This document shows positions 33,549-45,476 of a stretch of 64,000 nucleotides of DNA, in pieces (position 1 is the stretch's first letter; each line of letters opens with the position of its first letter). The translations under genes were made by a program, and so were the position numbers. The notes under the pieces are model-generated. The model searched no databases. It was not told the DNA's origin and worked only from the letters and a program-made list of their open reading frames with translations. Origin of the DNA: Micromussa lordhowensis (taxonomy: Eukaryota > Cnidaria > Anthozoa > Scleractinia > Lobophylliidae); contig OZ026604.1 of the NCBI GenBank assembly GCA_964020085.1, forward strand, positions 22,491,232 through 22,555,231, written 5' to 3'.

Positions 33549-36500
33549 ATGGACTACGGAGGCAAAGGAGGCGAGTATTCAGCGCAAAATCCAGGCACGG
33601 GGTATTCCGGTAAGTTAAGGAATCAAATTTTCTTGTTGCCACGATAGAAACAATGACACCGATGCAATTACATATGCGTTCTTGCACGTACCGTATTTTT
33701 ATCATACATTCGCATTTGCCCTTAGAACCTGTGTAAACGTTCTGTTTAGGAGTTATTTTTGAGTAAAGTAGTGTTCGTGAACGAGTTAGGCCCAGTTCAA
33801 ACGTCGAACTTTTCATGAGCCGAACCTAATAGCCCCAATTAAGTACATGACGAGATCGACGTCTGAATCAATTAAGTTCGACAGATGTTATTTGGGTCGA
33901 CCCGAGAATTAAGTTCGACATGGTCAGTCGGTCAGTTCGACTACGGAGCGACTCCGATTCAAACGTCGAACTTTTCATGTACTGAACCTAATGCATACAT
34001 TACAAATACATTAAATAAATTATTTTTTACCCAGAGTTCTGCACGTTTCCTTTATTTGTCATGCGTACACAGCTTGTTTTGATCTTTTGGAACAAAATGG
34101 TGGGAAGAGCGGGAAGATATGTTTTCCTCTTGCTTCGAGAACACGAAATATACTTGCTTGATGTGCATAAACACTTCTGTATACGGTGCATGTTTCGTAT
34201 TTGAAAACGATAACAGTGTAGCGGGTTGAAAAGCAGGCAGTTCGGTGGCATTTTGAGAGAAAATGACAAAATAAATTAATCTTGAAGAAACCGACGACAG
34301 GAACGAACTGGACGAGGAACTGCGATGTTCCTTTGGGAATAAAGCAATAATAGAAGGCAAACCAAATTCAAAATCATCTTCTGTTGTTTAATACTAACTG
34401 CATCTGGAGTCGCCTTCTTCGACTTGTTCTGCCCTCCTTGATCGCACTTGCAAGAAAAGCAAGCTCTTCATTTTCACAGTGTGTCTTTTTCACATTTGTT
34501 CCGCCATTTTCGAGTCAGCAATAACCGCTGTTTGTAATAGTGCATCTTTTATTTTCTTGCAATTAAGTTCGACTAAATTGGGTTTGACGTTTGAATCAAC
34601 CGTCGAACCTAATCATTTGGGTCGACCCGAATTGGTATTAGGTTCGGCACATGTTAAGTTCGACGTTTGAACCGGGCCTTAGGAAGCTTGGGAATATTCT
34701 GCACTGGTTGGTTTGGTAACATATGATGATAAACGTTTAGATCATTTGCCAAGTTTGTTGTCGGTCATATTGGTTCTTCCGGCACAGTTTGCCTTTAGCA
34801 AATCGAAAGTGTACGTTGTCACATATTAAATTAAGATGTGAAGCTGAAGCTTCTGTTACTAGGACCTATAGGATAGACAGGCATGGACTTAAACATTTTG
34901 TTCCATCAATCGTGACTCTTTCACCATGTTGTGTATGACATAATTACATCATGCACACGAGTCTTGAACGTTCAGGGCAAAAAATGTTTTTTTGAAATCC
35001 AGTTTCCCAGTGGAAATTTCAGTTGCCCCACTAAACTAGTAATAGTTCTCACTACATCTGCCCCCGCTTTAGATATCACGTTTATTATGTAATGAACTGT
35101 ACAACTTTTATTACAAAATCTCCCCAGAATCGTTAAAATAACAGGCTGATCTGACCTTTTACTCTCGTTGTAATCCTTCAAATCACACAAAATGAACAAA
35201 AATCTCTGTTATTTCAAGTAAGTGATGATAGATTTAAAAACTTATTCGTGCTCTTCGTGCTCGTGTCAGAGCGAACCAACGCGACTACACTCGTGCACGT
35301 GGCTGCAAGAATTATGTAATAATCAAAATGAAACGACACCGTTTATAAGTCCTTTACTAACTTCTGATCCTTGAGATAACAAAAGGAAACTAAACTCAGT
35401 CGCTTCTGATACATTTTGTTGTTGTTTCTTTGAGTGGGTTTTGAGTTTTGATTTGTGATCCTGATCTGTTTACTTTATACGTGTGGTGTTTGGATCGAGT
35501 CTGTCGACCCCGTTGCCGATTTGTGTCTAACAAATCAAGTCGCGTACACGATACCTCTCCTCGTCCTCGTGGCTGCAAGAATTACCCAGAGTTGCCTTGC
35601 GAGCTTACTGAAAAATTAACCGGGACCACCGTGCGCGCCTAGTTTCTTCAAATCGGGCTCGATTCGCATACTACCGATACTACACCAATATTTTCACATT
35701 CTTTATACGCGGGGGGTCCTATTAATGCCTCCTCGGGTTTTGGCCTCTGGGCCAAAACCCTGCGGGGGCAAATACTACTTTCCCAATAGGCGCTCAATGT
35801 TCAGACTTCCGCTTGTTTGATTTAATTTCGCTCCTTTGCTCATCTTGCAGTCTTAAGTTTGAAATATTATTGTTTTCGAAATTATCACTAACAAGACTAC
35901 TGAGGCTAATTTCACATGGCTACTGGACCACCAAACTTCCAATTGCACTTGCCAAGAGAAAAATTTACTTTTCCCAGGCAGTCTGACCTGGGTTTTTTCC
36001 AGCCCAGGTGTTCCTTGCATAACAGGGCTCACAATTGCGACCGTTGGGGTCACTAATGTGACCAGATTTTCACTGGCAGGTAACTTTTCACATTGGTTGC
36101 CAGGCTGCCCACTAAGGCGCTATTTACATGGTCACCCTCCTCCTGAGGCAACTTGATTGAGCATTTGTAAGGTGCCGGCAGTTGTTGGTATCTGTTAAGA
36201 GGCACTTGTTCTAAGTTAGTGTACCAGCTTTCCAGAGTCAGTCGTCAAAAGTAGTTCGTACTGTAAGTTAAGCATTGAGCAGTGTCCCAGTCAATGTTGT
36301 GGTTTGTCAGTTGATGGTGTACAGCAATGTGACATCACCATTTCTCATGGCTCATTTGTGTTCAGTCAGTGTCGTGTTAAGGTTTCTGCCGGTCTCACCA
36401 ATGTAGGAAGCCTGGCAGTCAGAAAATTTGATCTTGTAAACTGCTCCTTGTCTGTTGTTGGTTTCGTCCCTGCCTTAAATGTTGGTCAGTAAGTGTTGTA

Positions 36501-39500
36501 ACATAGTTGTAGGTTTGTAAGCTACACGGATTTTGTAGTAGATCTCAGAAGTACCCTTAATGTAAGGTACAGTCACTGTAGTAACAGGTGTCAGGTTCCT
36601 GTTCGTTGTCAGCTTCGGCAGGTCGTTAAATGTTTCGTCTAATAAAGTCAGGTTTGTACATGTAGTTGTTCTTGTGAAAAACATGTTCATGGTATTTGTT
36701 TTTGTCACGTAAGCGGAATCAAAAGCTTGCAACATGGAAGTCTTTTATAAATAAACAAGCAGAGAATCCGTCAAGATCACTGATCATTTCACCTGTCAGG
36801 GCTTCTGGTATTTCGTATGGTCATGGAGCCGTAAATTTCTAGTAAATCCGCGAAATTCACTAAAACACGCAAAATACCACAAAATTCACTAAAAATCATA
36901 CCAAATACATGTTGGTACAACGTATTTGAAACTTCTCTTGGCTGTTGGAGCTGTTTACTTGCCGTAAACTTGCAGATTTACGGTGAAACTTTGTCACTGC
37001 AATGAGTAAACAACATCCAAAAACTACCAGGCGTTCTCTTAGATTAATGTTGGGAAAAGCTGGGCAGTAGCCGAGATGTAAAAAGCTTTGCCATTGGCGC
37101 ATTTCTTGAGGGCATTGTTGTGAAAAGAGCAAATGATGTTTGTCAAAATTTGGCGTCACGGTCCCAGGCGTAGACCGTGGAAACTGGGGATGAGAGTATG
37201 ACGGCTTTCATGCGCTTACAACAAGTTAGTTACAGAATGCTGTGTTTTGTGAGGAACATTTTGGAAAGGATTACATGTTATACGTTCATCTCCAGAACGG
37301 ATTGGTCCACGAATGATATTGCCTAAAAGCCTGCCAAATAAGCAAAGTTCATGCTTGTTCTCACGAGATAACAAATGAGCCATGTAGGTGTTTTGAAGAT
37401 GAGGCAACCAACATACAACTGGATATAGAGAATACTCAATGAAGCAACTTGAACAGTAAATATCCAAGTGTAACTCTTGTGTGTTATATAACCTGATTAT
37501 TTTATTTGTTTTTGTGCTCAATAAGCTTACTTGTAACGTATGAATTGATATTACGATACAAAGCCCGAGTAAATACTCTCAGAGCGTCTAGTTTAACCAA
37601 CGCTTTCCAGCAAAATTTGCCCAGAAACCTCCCGTGAAATCAGCCAGTTTTTACTGATACTTTTCAGCGAAATTTGACCAGAAAACTCCTGCGAATTTCC
37701 TGCAAAATCGGCCGTTTTTTCTGCTAATTTGTCTCTGAAAATGCTGCGAAATAGACCAATTTCGATATATTAAAATTCAGCCTAAAACTATAGACCTCGT
37801 TACGAGGCTCTGGGGAATAACTACAGAGTTTGTGGGTGCAGTTATACTTTACAAAAACTGGTATAACTTAGATTGGATTGAATGTTGCACTTAACTTGTG
37901 TTCTGTATATTGTTGATGAACTGGCTTCATAGGGCTTCTTTGATCATAATAGCTTTCTTTGCTATATTTTTATGCTTGTGTAGTTAATAAAAACACCTCC
38001 CACATGTTAATCCTTTGTTTTTAAATTTCAGTCAACAGAGGTGCTTCATTGTCACCATATCTAAATATTGATCCAACATATTTGAACCAGGTAAGGGTGG
38101 TGCCAGCAACACAAATTGTCAGTGTTGGAATCTTGTTTATTGGCTTGCTACAAATTGCGAATATTCTTTCATAAGTTTACACTTAAACATAGATAATAAG
38201 TGGATGAATTGATACAAAATTTATCCATAGCATTGAAAAACAAATAAAATTTGGCTCTTAAATAGTTGTATTCATGTAGAAACAACCCTAAAGGAGGTTA
38301 CTATATATTGGGTTTGAACTATACAATGGACCCTGGAGGGGACTCCCTCTTGAAAAGTTAGAAACACTCATCATCTCATTAGATGTTGGTTTCCCTTAGG
38401 GTGTTCAGGCTTAGAAGCCTTTACTTTTAGCCATCGAGGTATCTTTAAGCGTTACACTCAAAGAAATAACAAAAAATGCTGCCATGTCCATTTTTAAGTG
38501 CTATCTTTTAGGGGTCATATAAAGCTGAGCTACAGTGTACATCCAGATTGGCCTTGTTTAGGGGTTTAATTCAAATTTCTCGATGAGTATCCCCAGTTGT
38601 TTCTCATTATAGTCCCCCACACTTCTGGGCAATGGACACTCTTAATGTTTTATCTTTTGATTTAACTTTTAGGGGGGAGCAGAGTTTGTTTTCCCCACAG
38701 ACAGTAAAAAGAAGAGAAGCTGGGGTGAACAAATGTTTTCTGGAATTGGAACTTCATATATGTGTGGTATGTTTCTACAACCTTTTTTAGAGTTCATTTT
38801 GCAGTTACATGTACGTTTTTAAATGACATGTACATGTACCAGTTGAATGTGTTCAGAGCTGTATGCATTATCTTTACAGCAGCTGAAGTTGTTTGGAACT
38901 TCTGTTTTCCATAGTTTCAGCAACCTAGTTTTCGTCCCTCAGGATCTAAGCTATCAGTAATCTTTTTTTTTTTCCACTCATTTAAGGTTTGGCTGCCGGA
39001 GGAACTTGGGGTCTCTATGAAGGTCTACGGAATCCAGATGGAAAAACGATGAAGCTTAGAGTTAACAGGTCTTGTCTAGAGTTCATTATCAGAAACTAAT
39101 CAAATACAAGTTTTCTTTTTTCCATTTTTCTGTTTCATTAGCCCTTTCATACTAACCAGAGTTATTTTAGATTTACTGTAAGCTACTCATTCAGTGAAGA
39201 GATCGTTTCACTGTTATGTCGAATATAGTAACTTGATTTTCCCTACAACTGCAAAAACCTTATACATTGGCCAGCGGATTCACAAAAAGTAATCGTTTCA
39301 CTGTTATGTCGAATATAGTAACTTGATTTTCCCTACAACTGCAAAAACCTTATACATTGGCCAGCGGATTCACAAAAAGTCTAACAGGAAGTGAAGGAAG
39401 GAATAAGTGAATCTCCCATCCATACCTAATACATGGATTTTCCAAGTTAAGAAGTGTAATCACTGGATGCAGCAACAGTTGAGAGCTGATTCCTTAAGTC

Positions 39501-41151
39501 TTATAAATGATTTTGTTTTTTGTTTTTTAGTGTGTTGAATGGCTGTACGAGAAGGGGTCCATCCTTAGGAAACAGTTTAGGTGTTTTAGGTAAGAAAAAG
39601 CATGGCTTACAGTGTGTGTAGTTAAAGTGAAGTTAGGTAAATAAATTATAAATCAGTCTTGATGCAGTGGCCCAGTGATCAAGTTGTTAACACCCTGTCT
39701 TTACCCTCAAAAAAAATATCAAATGTCAATTGTATGTTTATAGTGGTCATGCACTTTAAGTGCCTATAACCCCATAATTTTTTTTTTGGCTAAGATGAAA
39801 CTTAGACAAACGCACAAAAAGAATTTGCCAAAATTTTCGGTTTGTGATATTTTTAAGGGCTTTAAAAATTAACATAAAGTAGCTGAAATTTGATACATGA
39901 CCGAGCTGGCGAGGAGCCTGGGTCTATTACTGGGTTGACGTCACAGACTGTTTTGCATGCATGTTTATAAAGAGTTAATGCTATGTCAATGAATATGTGA
40001 CGTCAACCCAGGAATATACCCATACCCCTCACCAGCTCGGTCATAATACAAAAGATATCAAATTTCAACTACTTTCTGTTAAGTTTGAAAGCCCTTAAAA
40101 AGTCACAAAGTGAGAAATTTTGGTAAATTATTTTTTTGTGTGTCTAAGTTTATCTTAGCCAAAAAAAGAATTTGGGGTTATGGGCACTTTAACTACACCA
40201 AGCTAGTTCACAGACATGCCACTCAAACTGAAGGAAACAAAATATGTCAAATTAACATAACAGGCTTAAAAATCCCTACTGGCGGGAGGCAGACCAGTTG
40301 GCTATATACAGGCATGACCGAGGAGTTGAACTAGGGTCCACCGAGAAACAACTCCAGCTAAGTGATCAGAGTGGGACTTGAATCCGTGACCTCTGGATTT
40401 CAAGTCCGGCGTCCTAACCACGTGGCCACGCTGTCACCCTTAGTGTCTTTATTCAAGACACTTGAGTGTGCATTTGTCTGACAGCACATTGAAGACCATT
40501 TACATGTAGTCATCCTGGGGCAGAGGTGTTTGGACTCTGTGGGTGTGTAGGTAGCTTGTCCAAACAATCTGTGCCTGACATTGTGACAGGGGATGGTGGC
40601 AGCCACAGGGGGTATTCTTGCCCTGGCTTTCTTGCCTTATTCAAGAGGCCCTAGTATGACACCCGAGCCAAGAGACTTAGGGTACTGACAAACTGTTTTA
40701 GTCTAGGGTAAACTACTTTTAATGTATTAAAATTCAAGTTGGCAAACAACGGGAATGAATAAATAGGTCTCTTCAGTTTACTTGGTTTGTGAAAAGCCCG
40801 ATTGTCAGAAATGCTGAAAGTCTTCTTACATCGGACAGGTTCTGTGTACTGTAACTAGTGTACAGGATGTATAGAATGTAAATAAACAGTCTCTATACTA
40901 CTTGTTTTATAACAGCTTTGATGTACTGCAGTCTGGATACATTAATCGGCAAGTTACGAGGAGGAGAAGAGGATGAATTTAACTCTGTGGGGGCTGCTAC
41001 CCTTACAGGCATGATATTCAAATCAACGGCTGGTGTACGGCCCATCGTTATTGCAGGAGCCTTGGGTGGTGGACTTGCGACAGTGTATCATTTCGGAGAA
41101 AAGCTGTTGAATAGCAGAGGACACTCGATTTCAACACCCAACTGGGCGTGA
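33549..41151 (+). CDS. TIMM23: Mitochondrial import inner membrane translocase subunit Tim23
   Basis: Channel-forming core of the TIM23 complex, which moves presequence proteins across or into the mitochondrial inner membrane. Six exons, 33549-33609, 38032-38090, 38673-38766, 38987-39068, 39531-39589 and 40916-41151, all in phase, give 196 residues (human 209). The intermembrane-space part holds the conserved LSPYLNIDPTYLNQ and FVFPTDSKKKRSWGEQMFSG. The Tim17/22/23 domain follows: GLAAGGTWGLYEGLR in TM1, GCTRRGPSLGNSLGVLA in TM2, GEEDEFNSVGAATLTGM and FKSTAGVRP near TM3, then AGALGGGLATVYHF in TM4. Exon 4 uses an unusual donor, AG|GTCTTG. The first intron (4.4 kb) carries a Harbinger-like MITE and a Penelope-like relic; intron 5 carries a large palindrome and a SINE. 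Confidence 0.95.
33789..34678. mobile_element. PIF/Harbinger-like MITE in TIMM23 intron 1
   Basis: Terminal inverted repeats GGCCCAGTTCAAACGTCGAA and TTCGACGTTTGAACCGGGCC, each bordered by TTA, the three-base target typical of PIF/Harbinger. Sub-terminal arms repeat AATTAAGTTCGAC and GGGTCGACCCGA. About 0.9 kb, no transposase frame seen. Confidence 0.75.
34685..36160. other. TIMM23 intron 1, middle part
   Basis: Nothing recognised except a duplicated phrase CGTGGCTGCAAGAATTA at about 35300 and 35568. Confidence 0.4.
36165..36735 (-). pseudogene. Penelope-like retroelement relic: RT tail plus GIY-YIG endonuclease
   Basis: The minus-strand frame runs VTVPYIKGTSE, IRVAYKPTTMLQHLLTNI, a stop, then GAVYKIKFSDCQASYIGETG (the GIY and YIG motifs of the endonuclease) and RNLNTTLTEHK, another stop, and after a frame change LTLESWYTNLEQVPLNRYQQ. 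This is the C-terminal end of Penelope-like or related GIY-YIG retroelements. At least three in-frame stops plus a frameshift, so dead. It lies antisense in TIMM23 intron 1. Confidence 0.75.
36740..38031. other. TIMM23 intron 1, right part
   Basis: No exon. Short repeats of AAATTCACTAAAA (36850-36900) and CTGCGAATTTCCTGC-like units (37610-37750). Confidence 0.4.
38320..38645. mobile_element. GGGG-terminal hAT-like MITE, TIMM23 intron 2
   Basis: Internal landmarks TTAGGGTGTTCAGG, TTTAGCCATCGAGGTATC, TTAGGGGTCAT, CAGATTGGCCTTGTTTAGGG and TTCTCGATGAGTATCCCC match the copy at 62060-62481 in order. Ends are worn. Confidence 0.65.
39202..39380. repeat. Near-perfect 90-bp tandem duplication in TIMM23 intron 4
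   Basis: The block from ATCGTTTCACTGTTATGTCG to GCGGATTCACAAAAAGT occurs twice with no base difference, separated by one A. Very recent, polymorphic, or an assembly artefact. Confidence 0.95.
39742..40196. mobile_element. Large palindromic element in TIMM23 intron 5
   Basis: Arms of about 200 bp: TGCACTTTAAGTGCC, CCCCATAATTTTTTTTTTGG, CATGACCGAGCTGGCGAGG on the left; CTCACCAGCTCGGTCAT and GAATTTGGGGTTATGGGCAC on the right. The centre holds mirrored GGGTTGACGTCAC / GTGACGTCAACCC. Confidence 0.85.
40233..40439 (-). mobile_element. tRNA-Ser-derived SINE in TIMM23 intron 5
   Basis: On the minus strand the head reads GTGGCCACGTGGTTAGGACG then GGACTTGAAATCC (Ser-like anticodon arm, TGA) and the B box AGGTCACGGATTCAAGTCC. 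A conserved body (CTCCTCGGTCATGCCTG, TATATAGCCAACTGG) and a T-rich tail follow. It is a different family from the 7.6-kb SINE. Confidence 0.8.
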
Positions 41152-41472
41152 ACTGTGTCAAACATGCTGGCTTACAACCTTCAGGACAGCTTGCCCTGTG
41201 AAATTTAAAAGGGGAGAGAACTTTGTTTGCTTGTAAAATTGCAATTGGTGGGCATCTCTTCCAAGAAAGTCAAAGGTTGAAGTTTGATTGAGGACAAGAC
41301 CTAGAACATTACCAAATCAATGGAGAACTGGAAATGGTTGCAGAAATACAACACAAGTGTCACGCATGCACTTGGTGTTCTTTTAAAAACACAACAGAAC
41401 TGTTTAAGTTGAGCCCTCTAATGTTGTACAGAGAGACGATTCCTGTGTTTTAAAATGTAATATTATGATAAT

Positions 41473-41478
41473 AATAAA
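41473..41478 (+). promoter_or_regulatory. Likely TIMM23 polyadenylation signal AATAAA
   Basis: First AATAAA after the TIMM23 stop, 320 bp downstream, followed by a T-rich stretch. Confidence 0.5.
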
Positions 41479-42092
41479 GTTTGAATTAAATTATTTCCCG
41501 TTTAGCAGTCCAATGCTAGAAAAATAAATCACAGTAGCAAATGTGTCGAAGTTGGATAAATACTGTAAAATGTGCAAAAAATACTGTAAAATGTGACGAA
41601 AGTACAACTTCTCCTCCCGTCCAGTATAAACTCTCAACTTAGTGACAACCCCACAGAGCACTGTTATTCAAACAAAGGCAATACGTTTGCAAGTAGAATG
41701 CAGCTCGGAGCGATTCTCGCACTGGGAGGCAAAGGGGAGGGAGCCTGGGAACGAGGTTGAGAATTCTTGCATGTGAGTGTTGGCGGTCTTTCACTAAACT
41801 TTGGCAATAGTCTGGAGAGGTTATTTGTTGGCACTGTCTCCAACTCACAAATAGATTTTGTTTTGAGAGCATATTATTCTTGGATCTTAAAAGGGACTGA
41901 GAAGACCCGGTTGTAATTATGCGTAAAGTTCCAATACTTCCGGTCCGGCCGATCACCAGCACTCGGGTCCAGCCCACTCGAATGGACTCGTCGCCACTTC
42001 ACTTCTGTCTATAGTCACGGTTGCCACAGACAGCACTTTTTAAAATTGCTGATTTTTCCTTGATAAGAATAAGATTTCCCTGACCAACTAGC
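41479..42092. other. Intergenic between TIMM23 and the TTAA MITE
   Basis: Nothing recognised. A duplicated ATACTGTAAAATGTG phrase lies near 41560-41600. Confidence 0.4.
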
Positions 42093-42466
42093 AACAAAAT
42101 GTCAGATCTAATATCTCGGTCACGTTTCAAGCGACACTAAATCTCTCTGCTTATCTCATTAACCACTGTTTGGCGGTTTTGTGTAAATTTCTGGGTGATT
42201 TTTGGGCATTTTGGGAAAGAGAGATTTTTTTTCTCAAAGGATAGGTTAAATTGAGGAAAATATGAAATGTTGAAGATTTGATGGATTTGGAAAATTGAAA
42301 TTTGAAGTGAAGAATTAGTAGACGGATACCAAACGGTCCCTTAGCAACCTGGGGCTCTTTTTTGCGGGGGTCAACTGTCTGGTAGTGTTTCCAACCCATC
42401 TTAATCCTAACAATTTCCTTTTTTATATCACTTCAAATTTCACGCCTATTCATGTTTACCCCCGCC
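42093..42466 (+). mobile_element. TTAA-flanked MITE, copy C (5'-truncated, diverged subfamily)
   Basis: Right terminus GTTTACCCCCGCC followed by TTAA (42467-42470). The interior aligns with copies A and B and even better with the outer copy D at 57.7 kb (GATGGGTTGG, CAGACAGTTGACCCCCGC in reverse). The left terminus is missing. Confidence 0.75.
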
Positions 42467-43058
42467 TTAAATCAGCCGTGTTAAATCATTTCAATTTTCC
42501 CTGATTTTTCTCCAAAATGTCAATTTTCCCCGACTCAAAGTAAAATAAATTCCCTGACTTTTTCCCTGACCTTGAAGAATTGTTTCCTCTAATAGTTCCC
42601 AGGGAGTACTTGCGAAAAAGTTAAGGTGGCTCGGAACCCTACCTACATAATTTTTTTAAACTTTGCAAAAAGTTGTGTCGTAAAAATGCCTATCACAATT
42701 CGATGATAAAAGATAATTTTCACCGAGCCGTTTTTTGATTGGCGCATTTGAAGCTAAAATTAAGGATGTCTTTAATTAATTGTGTCGTTGCCATGGTAAC
42801 CTTTTAAGCCACGAGGATTGTCTTAACTGGCATAACTTGTTCACCAATGATCGGGCATTTGTGTGATAGCAATATCATAACATCAGTTGATTAAGTGTGG
42901 GAGTGTTGACCCGTCAAAGTATAACAGCTGAAAAGCGCTGGAAAGTGTGACCAGTCCACAACAACTGTAGGTCAAAAAAAAATCACACGCCAATGAATAG
43001 GCCATATTCGTATTCTGGACTGGAACTAGCTTGCAATGAAGGCTCATGCAGAGGAATA

Positions 43059-43208
43059 CAGTGGCGGATCTAGGGGAAGGGGCCCACCCCCCCCCCCTCC
43101 CCTTATTTTGGATAAAAAAGAAGAAATGACTGAAGGGAAAATGGCCGCCATGGCAAGTAAGTCAAGAGCGCCCCCCTCCCCCCCCTCTCAAGGTCTGGAT
43201 CCGCACTG
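43059..43208. mobile_element. hAT-type MITE (CAGTGGCGGATC ends)
   Basis: CAGTGGCGGATCTAGGG at the left and GGTCTGGATCCGCACTG at the right are terminal inverted repeats; the middle has C-tracts and GAAGGGAAAATGGCCGCC. No transposase. Confidence 0.7.
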
Positions 43209-43220
43209 GAATATCATTAA

Positions 43221-43225
<5 letters not shown>

Positions 43226-43253
<28 letters not shown>

Positions 43254-43379
43254 GAGAGTTTTTCATTGGCTTAGCCATCATGGGCTATGAGCCATTATAC
43301 CATGCTCTACGAATATGGTAAGCGTACGCGTGGTTTTTTTTGAGGCGTTTTTATTTCTTTAAGTTTAGTTTGCTCTATT

Positions 43380-43412
<33 letters not shown>

Positions 43413-43462
43413 TCGCCCTTGTTGGATATAAGATGATTATAGCCAACTCGGCGCTATGCAAG
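43226..43462. repeat. Palindromic dispersed element, copy 2 (right half missing)
   Basis: GGATCATTGGATAATGCAAT through ACAATTATTCCACTCGCCC and TGTTGGATATAAGATGATTA is near-identical to 50796-51017. The copy stops at GGCGCTATGCAA, exactly where the GPCR-like sequence begins. Confidence 0.8.
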
Positions 43463-43463
43463 T

Positions 43464-44319
43464 GGAATTCATGAACAGTTAATTTATCTTTCAGCTTTCA
43501 ACATTTGTCTGTCAATCACTGCAGTTCTTGGCAATACTCTGATCCTCTTTGCCATTCACAAGGTGTCTTCCCTTCATCCACCGTCCAAACCCTTATTTAG
43601 ATGTCTGGCCACAACTGATCACTGCGTTGGTCTTTTAACAGAGCCTCTCAGCGTTGTCTGTTGGATGTCTCTGGCTCATGAACAATGGCAACTTTGTCGC
43701 TACACAGTTTCCTCGTTTGTTATTGCAAGCTATACCTTCTGTTCAATATCTTTGGTTACAGTGACTGCTATAAGCGTGGACAGACTTCTTGCTCTGTTGC
43801 TAGGGCTGAGATACAGGCAAACTGTAACTTTAAAGCGGACATTTGCGATTGTAGCAATCTTTTGGATTATGTCGGCCGTTATATCGTTCCTTGGAAATTA
43901 CCTCGTACCAATTTGGTACGGCCGTATAGTTATTCCATTATGTCTTGTAACCTCAATCGCCTCGTACACTAAGGTTTTCGTGAAGCTCCGCTATCAGCAG
44001 ACTGCAGTTCATGCGGGCCATGTCCAGCATTAACAAGCAAGCCATCTAAATCTACTGAAAAGAGCGCGATACAGAAAGGCAGTTTCCAGTGCACTGTGGC
44101 TGCAGTGTACATTGGTTGCCTGTTATTTACCATTTGGTATTGTAGTAGGTTTATTCTATTATGATAAAATATCTCCGTCCAGTGTTCTCTTTTTGGAACT
44201 TGCAGACTTTAATTTACTTTAACTCATCGTTAAACCCGATTTTTTACTGTTGGAAGATCAACGAAGTCAAACAAGCAGTAAAGGTGACAATCAGAGAGGC
44301 TTTCGGCTGCTCGAGCTAA
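43464..44319 (+). pseudogene. Rhodopsin-class G-protein-coupled receptor pseudogene
   Basis: Seven-helix receptor of the class common in cnidarian lineage-specific expansions. Recognisable marks in order: TM1 AVLGNTLILF (N1.50), TM2 LATTDHCVGLL (D2.50), TM3 cysteine in QLCRYTV, SVDRLLAL where DRY would be, TM4 IFWIM, TM6 VACYLPFGIVV, TM7 [11 protein letters not shown] (NPxxY) and a basic tail to a stop at 44317. No initiator methionine: the coding part starts at the edge of a dispersed repeat. An in-frame TAA at 44031 cuts the third intracellular loop, and one extra base near 44205 shifts the frame before TM7. Ligand unknown. Confidence 0.85.
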
Positions 44320-45470
44320 TTCAGTCATTGCCGCGCGAGTTATACGTACTAAGGGTGTGTATGGAGTTTAACTGATAGCGGAGAATTAGTATTGTACGTA
44401 GGAGCTGAAAAATGGCACGTTTTTCAACTGATAGCTAACATTTGAGATCTGCAAAACTTACTGATAACTGAGAACAGAACTGATCTTTTATTGATAGCCG
44501 AGAAACCCCCGAAAATATAACGAGACAGTTGATGCCTGCAGCCCCATTTGGTTCCTTATACATAAATTATTCCTGACATATAGTATAAACCCAACACATT
44601 GCTTTCTTAAAAGTTGCTTTTGCACGCTGCTTTAACAAAACTTTTATTTTGTAATAACGAACGGAAACGTTGCTTCGAAATGGTACGTAAACATTTTTTT
44701 CAATAGGAAGTTTATGCTTTTTAGGAACTGAAATTGCTAGTATAATTACGTTGTTTAAATTTTAGTCTCTTGGAAAAAATGTCCTACTTGCTATTCAGTT
44801 TGTACTTTGGAAATCGATTAATAATTTATAATTTCTCTCCTGAGTGTAAAAGTGAGTAATTTGTTCTAGAGATAAATAATTCAAATCTTCAAGTTATTTC
44901 ACAGGAAGTCTTCAAGTCAATTTATCACCTATTGAATGTTTTAAACAACTAGTCAGTACAAACAGAACTTTCCCTCCGAGATGGCAATTTTTTTAAATTG
45001 CATATTTGGTAGAACGCTAATAAGAAAGTATAATATAGTTTGTACAAACGATTAGATTTTATTGTCGTTCATAGTAGATGTTTCTCCACTGCTTTCTCCA
45101 AGGCCTTCAAGGTCAGTCGACGTGACCCAAAAGGGATTGCCCGAGGCGAAATATCGAGGCCTAGGAAGAAGGCAACCCAAATCCTACAGCTTTGTAAAGT
45201 GTAGATCTCGTCCAAGATATACAACCTTTTATGTCGAATGGGTTTTCGAAGTCTCCCGAGTCAAGTGATCATGAGGCAATAAAACGGGCAAGGGGACAAA
45301 AAAATCGCTGATATTGGCATCGAAAAAAAGAGGACAAAATAAAAAGATGAAAAACCCACAATACAGGGGTACTATTACTTGGTCACGCGTCCAAGTACTT
45401 ACCCCACCCCACAGTGTTTAGCTTCGGTAATTGTCAGGTGAGAAGCGGTACTTTCCTCGTGGAGTCTCAA
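44320..45470. other. Intergenic, nothing recognised
   Basis: AT-rich, no exon. The missing kinase exons of the minus-strand receptor would be expected here and are not visible. Confidence 0.5.
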
Positions 45471-45476
45471 CAAGGG

